Shown here: piece by piece, positions 23,658 through 58,400 of the stretch
Position numbering within the stretch: the stretch's first letter is position 1
How the letters are laid out: each line of letters opens with the position of its first letter
Source of the DNA: Pyrocephalus nanus
Lineage: Eukaryota > Chordata > Aves > Passeriformes > Tyrannidae
NCBI GenBank assembly: GCA_038380795.1
Contig: CM076262.1
Span: 73,407,129-73,471,128 of the forward strand
Direction of reading: 5' to 3'
Length of the DNA: 64,000 bases
Program-made: the position numbers and the translations under genes
Notes under the pieces: generated by a model
Told to the model about the DNA's origin: nothing
What the model saw: only the letters and a program-made list of their open reading frames with translations
Database searches by the model: none

Positions 23658-26600
23658 GTAAAAAAAATGGAATCATGTTAATAATATTGATTACACTAAT
23701 AACTTAATGTGACTTCATTCTCCCTCTGCTCGATGCCACGTTCTTAAAGCTCTCATTCTTCTCTTAGATCATTCAGAAGCCATGTTAAAAGCATTTGATA
23801 ACTATTAATGACCTCCTCTGTCTATTGCATATCTATTTGCTTGGCAAATTCATATTTATTAATAGAATAAATATGGAATTCTTGCTAAAGTGAAGACTGA
23901 CCCTCAAACTCCCATTCTGGATTTCAGTAGTACGGCTGAAATGAGCTGTTTCTGGAAAAAAAATTAATGTTCAGACACTGAAGATATTTACACAGATTAC
24001 TGGAAACTCATTGACTCATTGACTGAATGGACTCCTCTCTCCTGCAGTGCATTTGTATTTTATATCTTAGTTTGTTTCACTTTCTTAGACACCAGAAATA
24101 TTTTGAAATTCCAAAATGAGAGGTCTGTTTCTATTTTTTCTTCTTTCTTTCTCTCTGTCTCTCTCTTTCTCTCTTTATCTGTCTCTGTCCCCCTCTTTCA
24201 TTTCTAACAGTTCTATGGTGAGAAAACTGCAAGTCAAGATTTAATAGAAGTTTCTGTACTTTTGAAAACTGTTAGCCCTCCAATTTGTGTATGACCTACT
24301 GATATCTTCAGCTGTAAAACTCATTACTTTAAAAACTTATTTTCAAGTAAGAAAGGCCAAAATACAGCCGTTAATGGATAAAGGCAGGAAATAATTCATG
24401 CTTTTAAAACACATATTTCTCCAGTATGAGGTGCTTCGAAATTCAGCATCTAAAAAAATTTCGTGGGCAATTATGAGGCTAAATAAGTAACCAAATTCCA
24501 TGCAATGTATTTTTCTTATGCTTTAGAGTAGGACAGCATGGTATTTTGAAAAAAAAAAAATCTTTTCAGTTGCAGTAGTAAAATATCACCAATTCCTGTC
24601 ACTTCTCTTAATCTTGCATCCCTTTTGGTGTCCTAATAAATGCTTTGTTTTAATATCATCCTAAAACACTGCCTTCCACAGGCTGTTTGTAATATCTTCC
24701 ATGAAGAAATACTTTGAACTGATCCTGGATATGACACCTATTAACAGCATCAGTGTGTCCTACTGAGATACAGTGAAAAACTCTCACCTATCCATATAAT
24801 TAATATTTTTTCACCTTCTTATATTTATGAAAATTTCCATTATCCATTCTTACAACCTCTCTCTTCGATTTCTGTGTGTGTTCCATCGCTTTCATACTCA
24901 AGAGCCCGAGTGCAGCAAACTGAGCCCTCATTTTTGGCCAAACTCTGTTAAACTGTTCTGACTCCCTGGCAGCTGCACGGGAAACATGCTTAGTTCTAAA
25001 AAAATGGGTTAGATTCCACATTTTTTGTAAGTCTAAGGTAGATCTCAGCAGCCCTGGCACCCGTAGGAAGTTGCTTTCCTCCAGGCACAGTGCCATTTCA
25101 GGGAGTTCAGAGGGATGTTACCTATCACCCACCTGCCTGAAAAAGCTCAAGAGACCTTGCTGTCTTCATCCATCCATACCTGACACTAGGTCATTGATAC
25201 AGCAAGGCTAAATTTGCTCCTCTGAGACAAAAATAACAACCCAGGCCATAAAAAAGGGGGGTTGTTCATGCTGCCCTGCCTGTGAGCATTTTCTTGTTAC
25301 ACACTCCAATGTTTGTGCTGCCTTAACTGATTTCATGGCTCTAGGTTTGCTCTTTTCCCCACAGCCACTACATTTGCCCACTAGTCAGTCTGCAACCTGC
25401 TTCTCCTCTGCCTTCAGCTTCTGCTTTCTTGTCTTTCTGTGTGAGGAGGACAGAGCTTTTGAAGTGTCCCATGTTTTGCATCGCTGAAGTTTGCATTTGC
25501 TCGTCCTCTCCGTGGCACTTCAGAGATAAATCTGTTTGCTTTCTCTCTAAAGATTAAAAACAAAACAAAACAAAACAAATTATTTCATACATTATCAGCG
25601 AGAAAATTTGATGGAAGAAGCCCCTGGGAAATGAGGCAAAACATGCAAAGCAGGCAACCTCCAAGGTGGTGTTTTGCAGTTGGTGTAAAAACACAGCTCC
25701 TTCCTTCCTTCTGCTGCCACACCTACCGAAAACTGCTGCGAAACACGTCTTGTCACTCACCTCTTTCCCTCTCCCTCCTGCTCTGACAGTTCATCCTTGG
25801 ATTTATCATCACCCAGTGGAGTGTCACAGGGCAGTTCACCATCCCATTACACCTGCAGTCATCTTTCTACCTGTGCCTCTTGCCACGAGCTTTCCTGATG
25901 GCACAAAACTGCTGAATTGGGCCAGTGGTCCTGCAGACATCCCCGGGGCAGTCCCCCAGAGATTCCTTCTGGGCACACCTTTGAGGATATGAATTTGAAA
26001 GCACTGCCTGTGTGATGTAGCTCAACTGAATAACAGAGGTCAGGTACCCAAATATCATCTTTGCCTTCCTCGGGCTTTGCATCCAGGAGTGTCCCAACCA
26101 TCCCAGTGGCTCCTGGGGCACAGCAGGGGTTTCTACTCACTGACCACCAGATAGGGAATGGGGACATCTCTGCCCTGTCACATTTGAAAGCCCACTGTCA
26201 CACTATAGAAAGTCCTGGAGTGCTTGCCACAGGCTCCATGCATGGAAAGCAGCGGCTGGAGGAATCATGTGGTGACCAGCCATTAATAAAAATCTCATTT
26301 AAACACGTGGAGGGGTGAAAGTGAGGAAGAAAAACATGTGGGTGAAATTAAAATTGTATGTTTATATTTTACACACATATTAAAATCATGTTTCATTCAT
26401 TAGGGATGGGGAAACAGCCTGTCTTTGCTCTGTGCACACGCTTTGTTCCAACAGGAATTGCGCTGCTCCTTGTGAGAGAGGAAACAAGACAAAAGGACAT
26501 GTTTTGTAGCCATGTACAAGATCTGAATTCACCAGGAAGAAGTTTATTGGCAAAAAAAGTTGCCATTGATTAACTTCTGCTTAGAGATTGATAGAATGTA

Positions 26601-29013
26601 TGGGTGTGTGTAAAAGAAGAAAAATTAGAATTAATAATAAAGCAGTTCACTCTGTGACAACTTATAGTCATCTAGAAGGGGTTTTTTTAAAAATTTTCAT
26701 AGATTTAATAACTGAATAACATTTCCTTATTATTTTATTTTATTTTATTTTATTTTATTTTATTTTACTTCGGAAAACTGCACAGCAGGACAATTATTTG
26801 CATGAAGTCTCCTAGTAATTTCTTTTTGGCACATTTACTCAGTGACAGAAAAAAAAAAAAAGTAATAAAGCAATGTTTCTTGCATGTTGTTGCTCTTCTC
26901 ACTTTCCCAGAGAGGGTCTGATGCTGCAGGGGATTGAGTGCAATGAGAATGGCAAGGGCTGGCCTTGGGCAGGTTCTGATTGCAGCACTTTCTGTCCCTG
27001 CAGGTGATGCAATCACATACGCTGAGGTGAAGGTGAAGTGGAGATCTGACAGACCTGACAGCACACCCAAAATGGCACGTTCAGGTACTGCAGCACTGCA
27101 GGACACTTCACCTTTTCTCACTGTGTTTCATCCTCTTTGTACACCATCATAATCACACAGTTGCACACAGTGGAGCAGTTGTTCAGGCCCAAAGAGGTGT
27201 TGATGTCAGGGAGAAATTGTTCCCTGGGAGGGTGGGCAGGCCCTGGCACAGGTTGCCCAGAGAAGCTGTGGCTGCCCCATCCCTGGCAGTGTCCCAGGCC
27301 AGGTTGGATGGGGCTCTGAGCAATCTGGGACAGTGGAAGGTGTCCCTGCCCATGGCAGGGGGTTGGAATGAGATGATCTTTATGATCCCTTCCAATGCAA
27401 ACCGTTCTGCAGTTGAAACAAAGCTGAGCTACTTTTACAAAGTGATGGCCAGGAGGCAAAAATTCTGGACAGTGTTTTGACAAGTGTCAGAAAAATTGTG
27501 TCAATCACTTCTTCAGTTAAAATGTTAAGATACATTAAACTTTCTCAAACTGTGTAAGTAAATTCTGTTCTGCAAAGTGAAATCGTGTCCTGGACACGAG
27601 TTTTAACTCTTGTGTGTGAGGTGAAAATTAAGTAGAGAACGAAAGAAAATACTGCATTCCTGCCATGCAATAAAAGCATTGAAGATATAAATAGAGAAAA
27701 GTGGTAGCTGTGGCAAATGCTAGCATGAACAGGTATTTCCATTGGGGTTTGAATTTGGCCTTACAACAAGGAAAAGAAACTGAAAGCTTCAGATGGTCTT
27801 TCTGATTAAAAGTGGTGGTTGGGCTGACGAGAGAGTGAGACAAGCGGAGATCTCAGTCTGCCTGTTACAAAGGCAAAACTAATTTACTGCTTTCATTGAA
27901 ATGCCCTATGATTTCATCCCAGTGAATCCAGGATGGAAATGCAGCATGGAAAGTTGGTCAGCAATACAGTTTTAATATACGGCCATTGACCCATCTGGTT
28001 TTTGGCTGCCTTTTTTTAGCCCTCAATCCTCACTTCCTCCCTCTGATTCTGTCTGCACTGTCCAGGTTTTCAGAAATTTGTTCAAAGAATATCAATATAT
28101 GCTATAAATATGGATAATTGCTATAGAAGAGCTCTGTTCCTTCACATTCTTCACTGCAACCTCTTTAAAACCACAGAAGTCAGATGTATGTTCTAATTCT
28201 CCTTTAGATTGGGGGGTGGTTTACATGAAAGTATAAAGGAATGGGGATCTAATGAACACAATGATTCTAGTCAGGATTACAGTTGGAGCAGAAAATGATG
28301 GAGGCAGGGATTTAAAGACTATAGAAACAAGTGTTTCTTTGTTGTGCTTTAAAATTATGATAATCTGGAAGAGTCTCTAGAATTTCAAATTACTTATGAC
28401 ACCTTTTTTTCAAAGCCTGAATGTGAAGTTAAGGATTTCCCTGTGAGTTTTGTAACCTTAGGAAAATAACACAACCACTGCAAGGCATTTTCCAAGGCAA
28501 AGGCAGGGTATATTCCAGAGTGGGAAGCACTGGCAGCGCTGTGTGCACACAGCAAAATGTTGACACAGCAGGGTTGGCAAAGCTGTGCTCTGCCACAGAA
28601 GGTAAGAGGTCACGTTTTTAGGTGTTTTCTCAACAGCTATGATGATTAAAAATTAGGACTGGCCAGGAAAAGGGCTCTTCTGCCCCCGAAAACGTGATTT
28701 GATGTATACACACAGGTACATGCAGGTTTGTGTACATATAAACCTACGTACACATGCAGGTGTTAGATCCACAGCACCCAGTGTGACACACTCCTGCTGA
28801 AGGCCTGGCTGCAGTGATTTGGCTTCCTCCCATAACTCAGAACAAAAGCTGACTTGCTTTCTGCCTGTGGTGAGACCCCTGTCCCTTGTCCCTTGGGCAG
28901 TGACCTGCTTGGAGAACTCGCACTGGTGTCACGTTGTTTTCGCCCTGGTCTTCACTGCAGTGGTTCTGCTCATCACTGTCATCCTCTTGGCAGCAAAATG
29001 TCCCAGCCTCTGA
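23582..29013 (+). CDS. Gene C: two-tyrosine-motif membrane protein related to gene B, no lectin domain visible (89 aa or pseudogene)
   Basis: Three exons, 23582-23657, 27004-27084 and 28901-29013, join with phase 1 at both junctions, as in gene B, and read 89 residues to TGA. Exon 1 begins MASEVVYAEM, with its tyrosine at residue 7 as in gene B. Exon 2 has ITYAEV (Tyr31), an ITIM-type motif. Exon 3 encodes a transmembrane run (about residues 63-83, VVFALVFTAVVLLITVILLA) without charged residues. VVYAEM is not a perfect ITIM because Met is at +3. At the place where gene B has its donor, here after 28999, the sequence is GTCCCA, a poor splice site. The frame then ends four codons on. No stalk or lectin exon was recognised before ARFGAP3. 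It is either a receptor pseudogene or a short signalling-only membrane protein. A GTAAGC donor at 29046 lies after the stop. Confidence 0.6.
23658..27003 (+). other. Gene C intron 1
   Basis: No further exon recognised. Contains a CT-rich tract at 24140-24195 and a (TTTTA)n microsatellite at 26728-26767. An open frame on the - strand (25096-24800) has no domain I recognise. Confidence 0.5.
26728..26767. repeat. (TTTTA)n microsatellite
   Basis: About seven to eight pentamer units in a row inside gene C intron 1. Confidence 0.95.
27004..27084 (+). CDS. Gene C exon 2 with ITIM-type ITYAEV
   Basis: Acceptor GTCCCTGCAG, donor GTACTG, 81 bp, phase 1 at both ends. The start GDAITYAEVKVK aligns with gene B exon 2. 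Confidence 0.7.
27185..27412 (+). mobile_element. CR1 LINE 3' fragment in gene C intron 2
   Basis: Reads in CR1 orientation from GGGAGAAATTGTTCCCTGGG to the tail block GATCCCTTCCAATGCAAACC. It is the reverse complement of the copies at 7.1 and 18.8 kb. Confidence 0.88.
27413..28900 (+). other. Rest of gene C intron 2
   Basis: AT-rich, no recognisable exon or repeat family. Confidence 0.45.
28901..29013 (+). CDS. Gene C exon 3: transmembrane segment with early stop
   Basis: Acceptor TTGGGCAG at 28893-28900. After the hydrophobic run the frame reads AAKCPSL and TGA. In gene B the matching exon is 99 bp and continues to stalk and lectin exons. Confidence 0.6.
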
Positions 29014-30197
29014 GGGGGATGCTGACATCCTGCTGACACACACGGGGTAAGCCATTTTTAACCATGTCCTATTTCCATACCACACACTTGCATTTATCAG
29101 AGGAGGTGCACAGAAGCCCCCAGACCATGATAGAGTATGCTGAGTTGACTGGGACACACAATCATCGAGTCCAACTCCATTCTCCCTCTGTAAATATACT
29201 ATGTAAATACACTATGGAAATGAAACAAGAAGAACCCCAGCCCCCTGTTTAACAGGATCCAATTATCCTTCTCATTTGACACATTATTCTTTTTGACAAG
29301 TCAAAGATGAATAGGAATGGAAAGCAACAGCTCTGGTTGATAACCAAGACGGTGCTTCAGCTCCCCAGACACAGATTAAATGTGTTGGGACCCTGAAGAG
29401 CATTGCCTGACCTGTATTTTTCAGTGTCCATCTCACTTGGTTTTCCAGTGTGACATGTTTTTCTTTGCTGACAGCTCCAACCTGGTGTCCCAGGCTGAAA
29501 GCCATGTGAGGACAAACTGAACTGTGGCTCTAGATAACAAAAAGGACCGAAGGAGATTATGCACAAGAGAAAGCTGTAGGCTGCAAAAGTAGGTGTTTTG
29601 AGCTGTAAGAGCGTTTCATGCCCTTTAGGAATGGCAATAGAAGAGGAATGGGTAGGCAGAGAGGGAAGATAGTAAAATCTTTCAAGATGCCAGGATGCTG
29701 CTACACTGGTGGCTGTGAGTGAAGGTTATCACAGGTTCTGTGACAGATCTCTTGGCTTTGTTTTCAAATGTGCCCCCTGGATCTGCAAAGGAAACCTTGA
29801 TAAAACTTGGGCTTTCACATGCTTCCAAGTTAACTCTGTTTGGTTTCTTTGGTTGACAGCAGCCTTTCTATCACCAAAAAAAACTGCTACAGAATCACCT
29901 CCACGGATGAATCCTTTTGACTGCTTTCTTTCTGTCACTGTCACCTGCAAGTACCTGCTATCACTGTTACATAGCTTATTTTATATGGTCACCAAAAATA
30001 CTCTCTTCCTGCAACTACAGGTGTAGGCAGAAAATAATTGACTGTTCCAATCTCTGGTTATCTGCTGTGTGACAGACCATCTCCTTCAATGGTCCCTGAA
30101 CACCCCAGCTGAGAGGGATCTTCTAAGCCCCCCACTTTTTCTATCTTTGCCTTTCACTGCATCCCATTTCATACACTCTCTAGCAGCTACAAAAACC
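29014..30197. other. Region downstream of gene C
   Basis: I looked here for stalk and lectin exons of gene C and found none convincing. A short CR1-tail-like piece (ACACAATCATCGAGTCCAAC) lies at about 29157-29176. Confidence 0.45.
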
Positions 30198-30535
30198 TGA
30201 CAGAGAAAAGGTGGGTCAGCGAGTTAACATTTATCTGCTTTTCCTTCTGCAGGTCTCAGAACTCTTCCTGGATGTGAACCACTTTCTAAGACGATCATTT
30301 AAGATGACCCAAATAAATAGTAGCTAAATGTGGAATGAAACCCTTTTTTTTGTAGGCATGAAATTCCACTTGGACTCAGGATTCCTTGCTATTCTTTATG
30401 TTTTATGACCAGAGCATGGACCAAGTGTTGATTGCCTTAACACATCACCACAACCCGCATTAGGTAAGGAGTGTAAGCAGAAGCTGAGAGCAGAAAGTGT
30501 AGTGTACTTAAATATCCATTTGTACAGAGACTGCA
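30198..30535 (+). pseudogene. Rearranged duplicate of ARFGAP3 intron 5 plus exon 7 region
   Basis: 30198-30400 aligns with 42138-42345 (ARFGAP3 intron 5; shared text such as CAGAGAAAAGGTG, GACCCAAATA, AATGTGGAATGAAAC, TGTAGGCATG). 30400-30535 aligns with 43690-43845 (end of intron 6, exon 7, start of intron 7). The copied exon is at about 30411-30465 and could still read HGPSVDCLN-like text. Its donor GTAAGG is kept, but the acceptor TTTTAG has become TTTTATG. Exon 6 and about 1.3 kb between the two source segments are missing. Same orientation as ARFGAP3. Confidence 0.85.
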
Positions 30536-31004
30536 GGACTGGGAAGAGATGTGGAATTCTTACTTTAATATCAGCGTGCATGAGTTAGTTGAAACATTTG
30601 AATTTGTATTACAACTTTCTCTGTTGAACATAATAATTATTCTGCTCTTGTTCCAAGAGGCTTTACAATTTCAGATTTATGACCTGAACATGCTGCTTTT
30701 TAAAGCAATTGAAACCTGGAGTCTTTTTCTTCTGCTGGTTTGGCAATGCTCCACGTGTCCGTGGGGGAGAACTTCAGTGCTGTGAAGGAGAGGGAATGAT
30801 GGTTTCAACTAAAATTACTACAGAGTGCTTGGACCCTACTTGTTGAGTTCAGGAGCAGTCACAGGTCTAGCCTCGAGCATAAGAGTGTGCCTTATCACCT
30901 GCCTCAGGGGAGACAGGGCTGGTTCACATTCCCACATCCCATAACCTGGGATCTGGACTAGACAAATGGATTGAGATCAACGGTATGAGGTCCAGTGAGG
31001 AGCT

Positions 31005-31330
31005 GCTCAGGGAGCTGGGGGGGCTCAGCCTGGAGAAAAGGAGGCTCGGGGGGAACTTCTCACTCTCTCCCACTCCTTGACAGGAGGCTGCAGCCAGGAG
31101 GGGATCGGGCTCTGTTCCCAGGGAACGAGACACATGATGGGGGGACAAAGTCTTGATCTTCACCAGAGGAGGTTCAGGCTGGACGCTGGGAAGAATTCCC
31201 TCTCCGAAAATGTGATTATCCATGGGAAGGGGCTGCCCAGGGCGGCAGGGGAGTCACGGAGGTGCCGAAGGAGTCACCAGACGTGGCACGCAGTGCGGGG
31301 ATCGGCCACAGGCTGGGCTCGGGAGTGCCC
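31005..31330 (+). mobile_element. CR1 LINE fragment just upstream of ARFGAP3
   Basis: Contains the CR1 text GGGGCTCAGCCTGGAGAAAA, GGAGGCTC, AGGAGGTTCAGGCTGGACGC and TGGGAAGAATT in order. It ends a few hundred bases before the ARFGAP3 start codon, next to the GC-rich promoter. Confidence 0.85.
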
Positions 31331-31389
31331 AGAGGTCTTTGCCAACCCACCCGATTCTGGGAACGGAGCAGGTGGTCGCTCCTGGGGTA

Positions 31390-31606
31390 TTTTTTTCCTC
31401 ACCCACCCGCGCCGTGTGCCGCCTGTCCCCGGGCCGGTCTCCGCGGCAACCCAGCCCCGGGCGGGGCAGCGCCGCCCCCTTTGCCGCCAGGCCCGGCCCG
31501 CAGCGCGGCGGGCGGAGCGTCCCGGCAGTGCCGGCCGCTCGGGCTGTCCCGGGGCTCTTCTCGTCCGCCGCAGCTCCCCGCAGCCCGGCCCGCCGCCGCC
31601 GGCGCC
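31390..31606 (+). promoter_or_regulatory. ARFGAP3: ARFGAP3 CpG-rich promoter and 5' UTR
   Basis: GC- and CpG-rich, no TATA box, with a GC box (GGGCGGGGC at 31459-31467). This is a typical housekeeping-type promoter. The transcription start cannot be fixed from sequence. GC richness continues into intron 1 to about 32240. Confidence 0.7.
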
Positions 31607-54125
<22,519 letters not shown>

Positions 54126-55470
54126 CCTGATGATTTCAGACCCACCAGTGACCCCACTGCTGATTCGAAACGAAGGTGGCCTTAAGACTGATGATGTTTT
54201 CACTTGTCCCTCTGTGCAGCTTTCTGGCTCAGCCTCTTCTACTGCTCCTTCACCTTCCCAGAGCAGAAATTTTGCAGCAACTTGTTACATTGCATAAGCT
54301 TTTTATTATTTCCATCCCCCCCCTTCCTTTTTACAGTCTTTATTTCTTAATAACCTGATTGTAGATGTTGGAAGCTTTTATTTTATTGCTGGGTTTGTCT
54401 GGGAGGCAGGGAAGGGGGAGAGGGATGAACTCAAATGCTGAGGTGGTATCTCACAGACTGTAGCAAAACACACTTAGGTTAAACCTGTGCTTACCAGGGA
54501 GTAGAAGCTTCCATCGTAAATTGATGTGCATTAAAATGGTGGGGAATTAGTGTTTTAAAACAATATTCCAGCTGGAAAGTTGTATGCTTGGATGTGAAGT
54601 CAAAGTGTTACTGAATAGTGGATGTCACCTTGTTATGGGAACAATCTATTTATTCCTAGTTTTGAAAGTTACAAAAAAAAAATTGCAATATAAGATCCTT
54701 AAGTGCTTTTAAAAAATCTGTATTGTGCACAAAATTAAAAAAAAAAAAACTTGAAATATATAAAGGGCCTAATAGAGTAGTTAATGAAATACTTGTTAAA
54801 ATGTTTAGAACAACCTTAGATTTTTGATAAATTATCAATTACTGAATGAGGAAATAGTGGGGCTGTGTTTTAGACAGTCTAGAATTTATTGCTGATGACA
54901 TCCTGCATACAAGTTATTATGACCTTCAAAAAAGAAAAACACCTTACAACCAACAATGAACTCAAGGTAATTCTGTTCTGTAATTTTATTTCTTGATTCA
55001 AATTTGTAAACTGCTGATATCTAATAAAAACAATTGATATAAACTCCTTTTTAAATTAAATTTCTATGTGTGGACACCAGTCTCCAGCTTTGTAAGTACT
55101 GCTATCTGTATTTTGTCTGTACAATTGTCTAGTAAAATTAGCCTTTAATTTCAGTCAGTGAAAATGGCTTTCTTAATAAATTGTTATAGTGATTAAGATA
55201 TCAAAACACTAAGGCTGAAAATAAGCTACTGAACTGAAAAATCCTGTGTTCAAATCCAGTTAACAGTACAGCTGTATTTAGGTTTTAATTTGTAACTGCC
55301 TCATATTTAACTCTCAGTTCTGGTAACTTTCTCTTGTGCCTGTTGGGTTTGGATATATTAATTGAATTGATTAATCAAAAATTATCTTTCTTTTTTGAGA
55401 GCAGTACAAGATGAGTATTTGTTCTTCTTAACTGTGGAGCTTTACAATAAAAGACTTGCTTTGTTACTTC
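54126..55470 (+). other. ARFGAP3: ARFGAP3 3' UTR
   Basis: AT-rich, no further frame. Possible poly(A) signals AATAAA at 55023-55028 and 55446-55451; use of the last gives a UTR of about 1.3 kb. Confidence 0.6.
55446..55451 (+). terminator. Putative ARFGAP3 poly(A) signal
   Basis: AATAAA in the context TTTACAATAAAAGACTTGC. Confidence 0.5.
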
Positions 55471-58400
55471 CTTTCCCACCCTATAGAGATGATTCGGGTA
55501 ATACAGCAAGAAAATATAACTCGTCTGCTTTGGTTCTCACTAATTACAGGTAATGATTTTTGGGTTTCACTCTTCCTCATTTAGGTGTACACACAGTAGT
55601 AAATCTGAGACAAGTGATAGGTGGTCTGATTTTTGGAGTTGTGATACACCAACTGCATCCAGTGTTTTGCAGAAGAGCTGCTCCTCCAGTGGCTAAGCTG
55701 CCTATTTAGATATTTATTTTATTTATAAACACAGATGTTTATTGATTTTATATATTTGTGGATGGATGCAGATGCTTAAATTAATGTCAGGGAATTCTAA
55801 CAAGGTGTAGTTCTGTTCTCTCTCCTGGTTTCTCATGAGACATCACCTACAGGGAAATAATTGTGTGTGGCCTCTGCACCATTTGCAACGCAGCAAACCA
55901 CTCACAGATGGAAAACCACAATAAAATCATATTTTCGGTACTAAAGAAGAAGAACTTCTAGGAGGAAGGAATGGTGGGGTTATCTTAAATGCCAGCAAAG
56001 CTTGTGCAGCTCTTTCCTCTTTGCTGGAATCTGAAAATGACCCCACAGGGTGTAACTGTCCCTCCACCTGCTGGGCAATTCCTTCTCCCTGTTGCCATCC
56101 CAAGGGCTTAAGCCAGAGCTGGCTGCTGTCAGCAGTAAATGCTCGAGTTCCCCACAGGCCAGGACTGAGAGCCACACAGTCCTGCTGTGTTTGCTGACTC
56201 CATGACTACTCTGGGAAACCATTCCGGATTCCATGGCTGCTCCTTCCTTATCAATCCCGAGGTGCCTGGCAAGAATGATTAGAGGTAACAGCAAATATTG
56301 GGCCTGTGCTCCCCACTCCGCTTTTCAAACAAAAACCAAACAGAGTGAGGCCTGACACAAAGCCCAGGAAGGATGCTGGGGCTATTGAAAGACCATTAAA
56401 GTTCAGGGAGAGGATGGTTGGCAGAAAATGTTCTGTAATTAACACTGGCTACCCCCAAACCTCAGTAAACATCAGCAGCCCTGTGTGTGAACAAAAGGAC
56501 TTTATTTCACTGGTTAAATGCTCACCCTAAACTTGGTAAGTGCTGTGTGTTGGCACTGGTTGCCTCAGGGGGAGTGAAGAACCTCCCATGGCCCTGTTTT
56601 TCCCTGGCACTTTGGTGGGTTTGTTAACCCTGCTGTCATGCCCCGTCCCAAAGGTGGATAATTTTCACTGGGCATGAGGAATTTCTGCTTTGTGGAGGTG
56701 GTGTGGGATTTTTGGCTCATCCAGCACCTCTAGCACAGGGTGTTAAGGTCAGTGCTTAAGCATCTACTGCAACAGGAAGCTTTTAAATTAAGATGTCCAG
56801 CTGCACAGAGCTCCAGCCCTCAGACTAGACCATCCCCTATCCGGGAGGTGCATTAGGACCTGCAAAGAACAACCCCATGTCAGTAAGCAGCCAGGCCCTT
56901 CTGCATCTGTGGTTGCAATCCTAAATATGGTTTACTTCCAAAAAGCCTCTGAGTAAAGAGTAATTCACATCTGAAGGATAATGAAGCCTTGTAATTCAAC
57001 AGATATCCTCAAGGACCGTGTTGAACAAAGGAGGAGCAGAGGACTTATAATGACATTTATTCATGTAGGAACACAGTGATCAGTGGGTTTTAGGGTGTCC
57101 CCACCGTCCTATTCACCTCTACATCCCAAGGTAGGTCAAGGTGTGAAGCTCAGGAGCATTTCATCACCTGCTGCACTGGAGCTGGGGAATGCTGCAGCTG
57201 CTTTCCTCACCTTGGGAAATCTCCCCTTTACAGGCTGAATGGTGGCATTAGTCTGATAAGAAACAAACGTTTACAAATATATGTAAACACGGGGGGGGGG
57301 AGTCAAACACTGGGCGTTTGTAACTTAATCTCGGTGCCCAAATCAGAGTCACCTGATTTATGGGACCTGGCACCTCCTACTGATTGCAGCTTTGCAGATT
57401 TGGGCCCTTATTAATAGCTGAAAAATTTATCCTAGAAAATCACTGCTATAATAGGTAGACTTAGTTTGGGATTTTCCAGTGATTTAGGGCTTTCTAACAT
57501 CCTTTTTTCATACTGGCCTTCTGGCAGGGAGTGAATATCTAAAAGGGAAACGTGGTGAGGGGAATTGAAGGTCCACACAAATTTTCCAGATTTAACATTT
57601 ATCTAAGCAAACATTTTCCCTCCAACTCAAAGCAGTTATTCCTTTTAAACCAGTATTTGAATTTTGAATAGAGTTAAATTTATTTAAATCTGATGGAAAC
57701 TGAAATGATTTGATGCAACCAGTGTGAAACTTTATGGCACGATCCAAGCCAATTTGGTGAGGGTGATTAATTCAATACTCTTACTTTGGGAAGCTTTTGC
57801 AATGTCAGGCTCCTGCAGAGAGGGACGAACAGCTTTGATTTCCAGGCCTCCCTGCAGTCAGCTGTAGATACACAGGTCTATAGGTAACAGTGCCTGCCAG
57901 CAAAGCCTTTCGTTTATCCTTCTCTCCTCTCACAGAAATTTGATCAAGAAAGCCCAGCGGTGGGGAACACACTCTGGTGTCAATCCCACTGTGGCTGGTT
58001 GGGAATACCAGCCCTTGGCACCACAGCACAAAAAAGGCAGGTGGTTTAAAGTCTCAGTCTGCAACCAGGAGACCAGAAAAGAGCTGGTGGTTGCATCATA
58101 AGAGGGTTTGATCTGCTTTTTCCAAAGGGAGGGCAAAACTTCTGTTTGGCTTGAAACCAAAGCCAGGAGAGACAGCAGGAGACAAGCCACCAGCTGAGGT
58201 TGAAAAGGGTAAGGAAGGAGAGATGGGAGTGGCTTCCAGCCCAGCAGCTGCACTCTGATATGACCCTTGACATGAGGAGCCACTGGACAGAAAGGCGGGA
58301 GCAGTGCTGCACCAGACATCCCTGTGCCTGCAGAAGACCGCCCTCAGGCAGGGAAAAACAGCCCCTAGGGCACCACTGTGCCATTTACTACCATTTACCA

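Noticed and set aside
24800..25096. 98-codon frame on the - strand with a charged, protein-like look
   Set aside because: No family recognised, no splice context, inside gene C intron 1. Left out for lack of support, though a protein search would settle it.
29709..29800. APWICKGN text resembling the end of a lectin domain downstream of gene C
   Set aside because: Only a few residues match, the expected upstream cysteines are absent and no WIGL exon precedes it.
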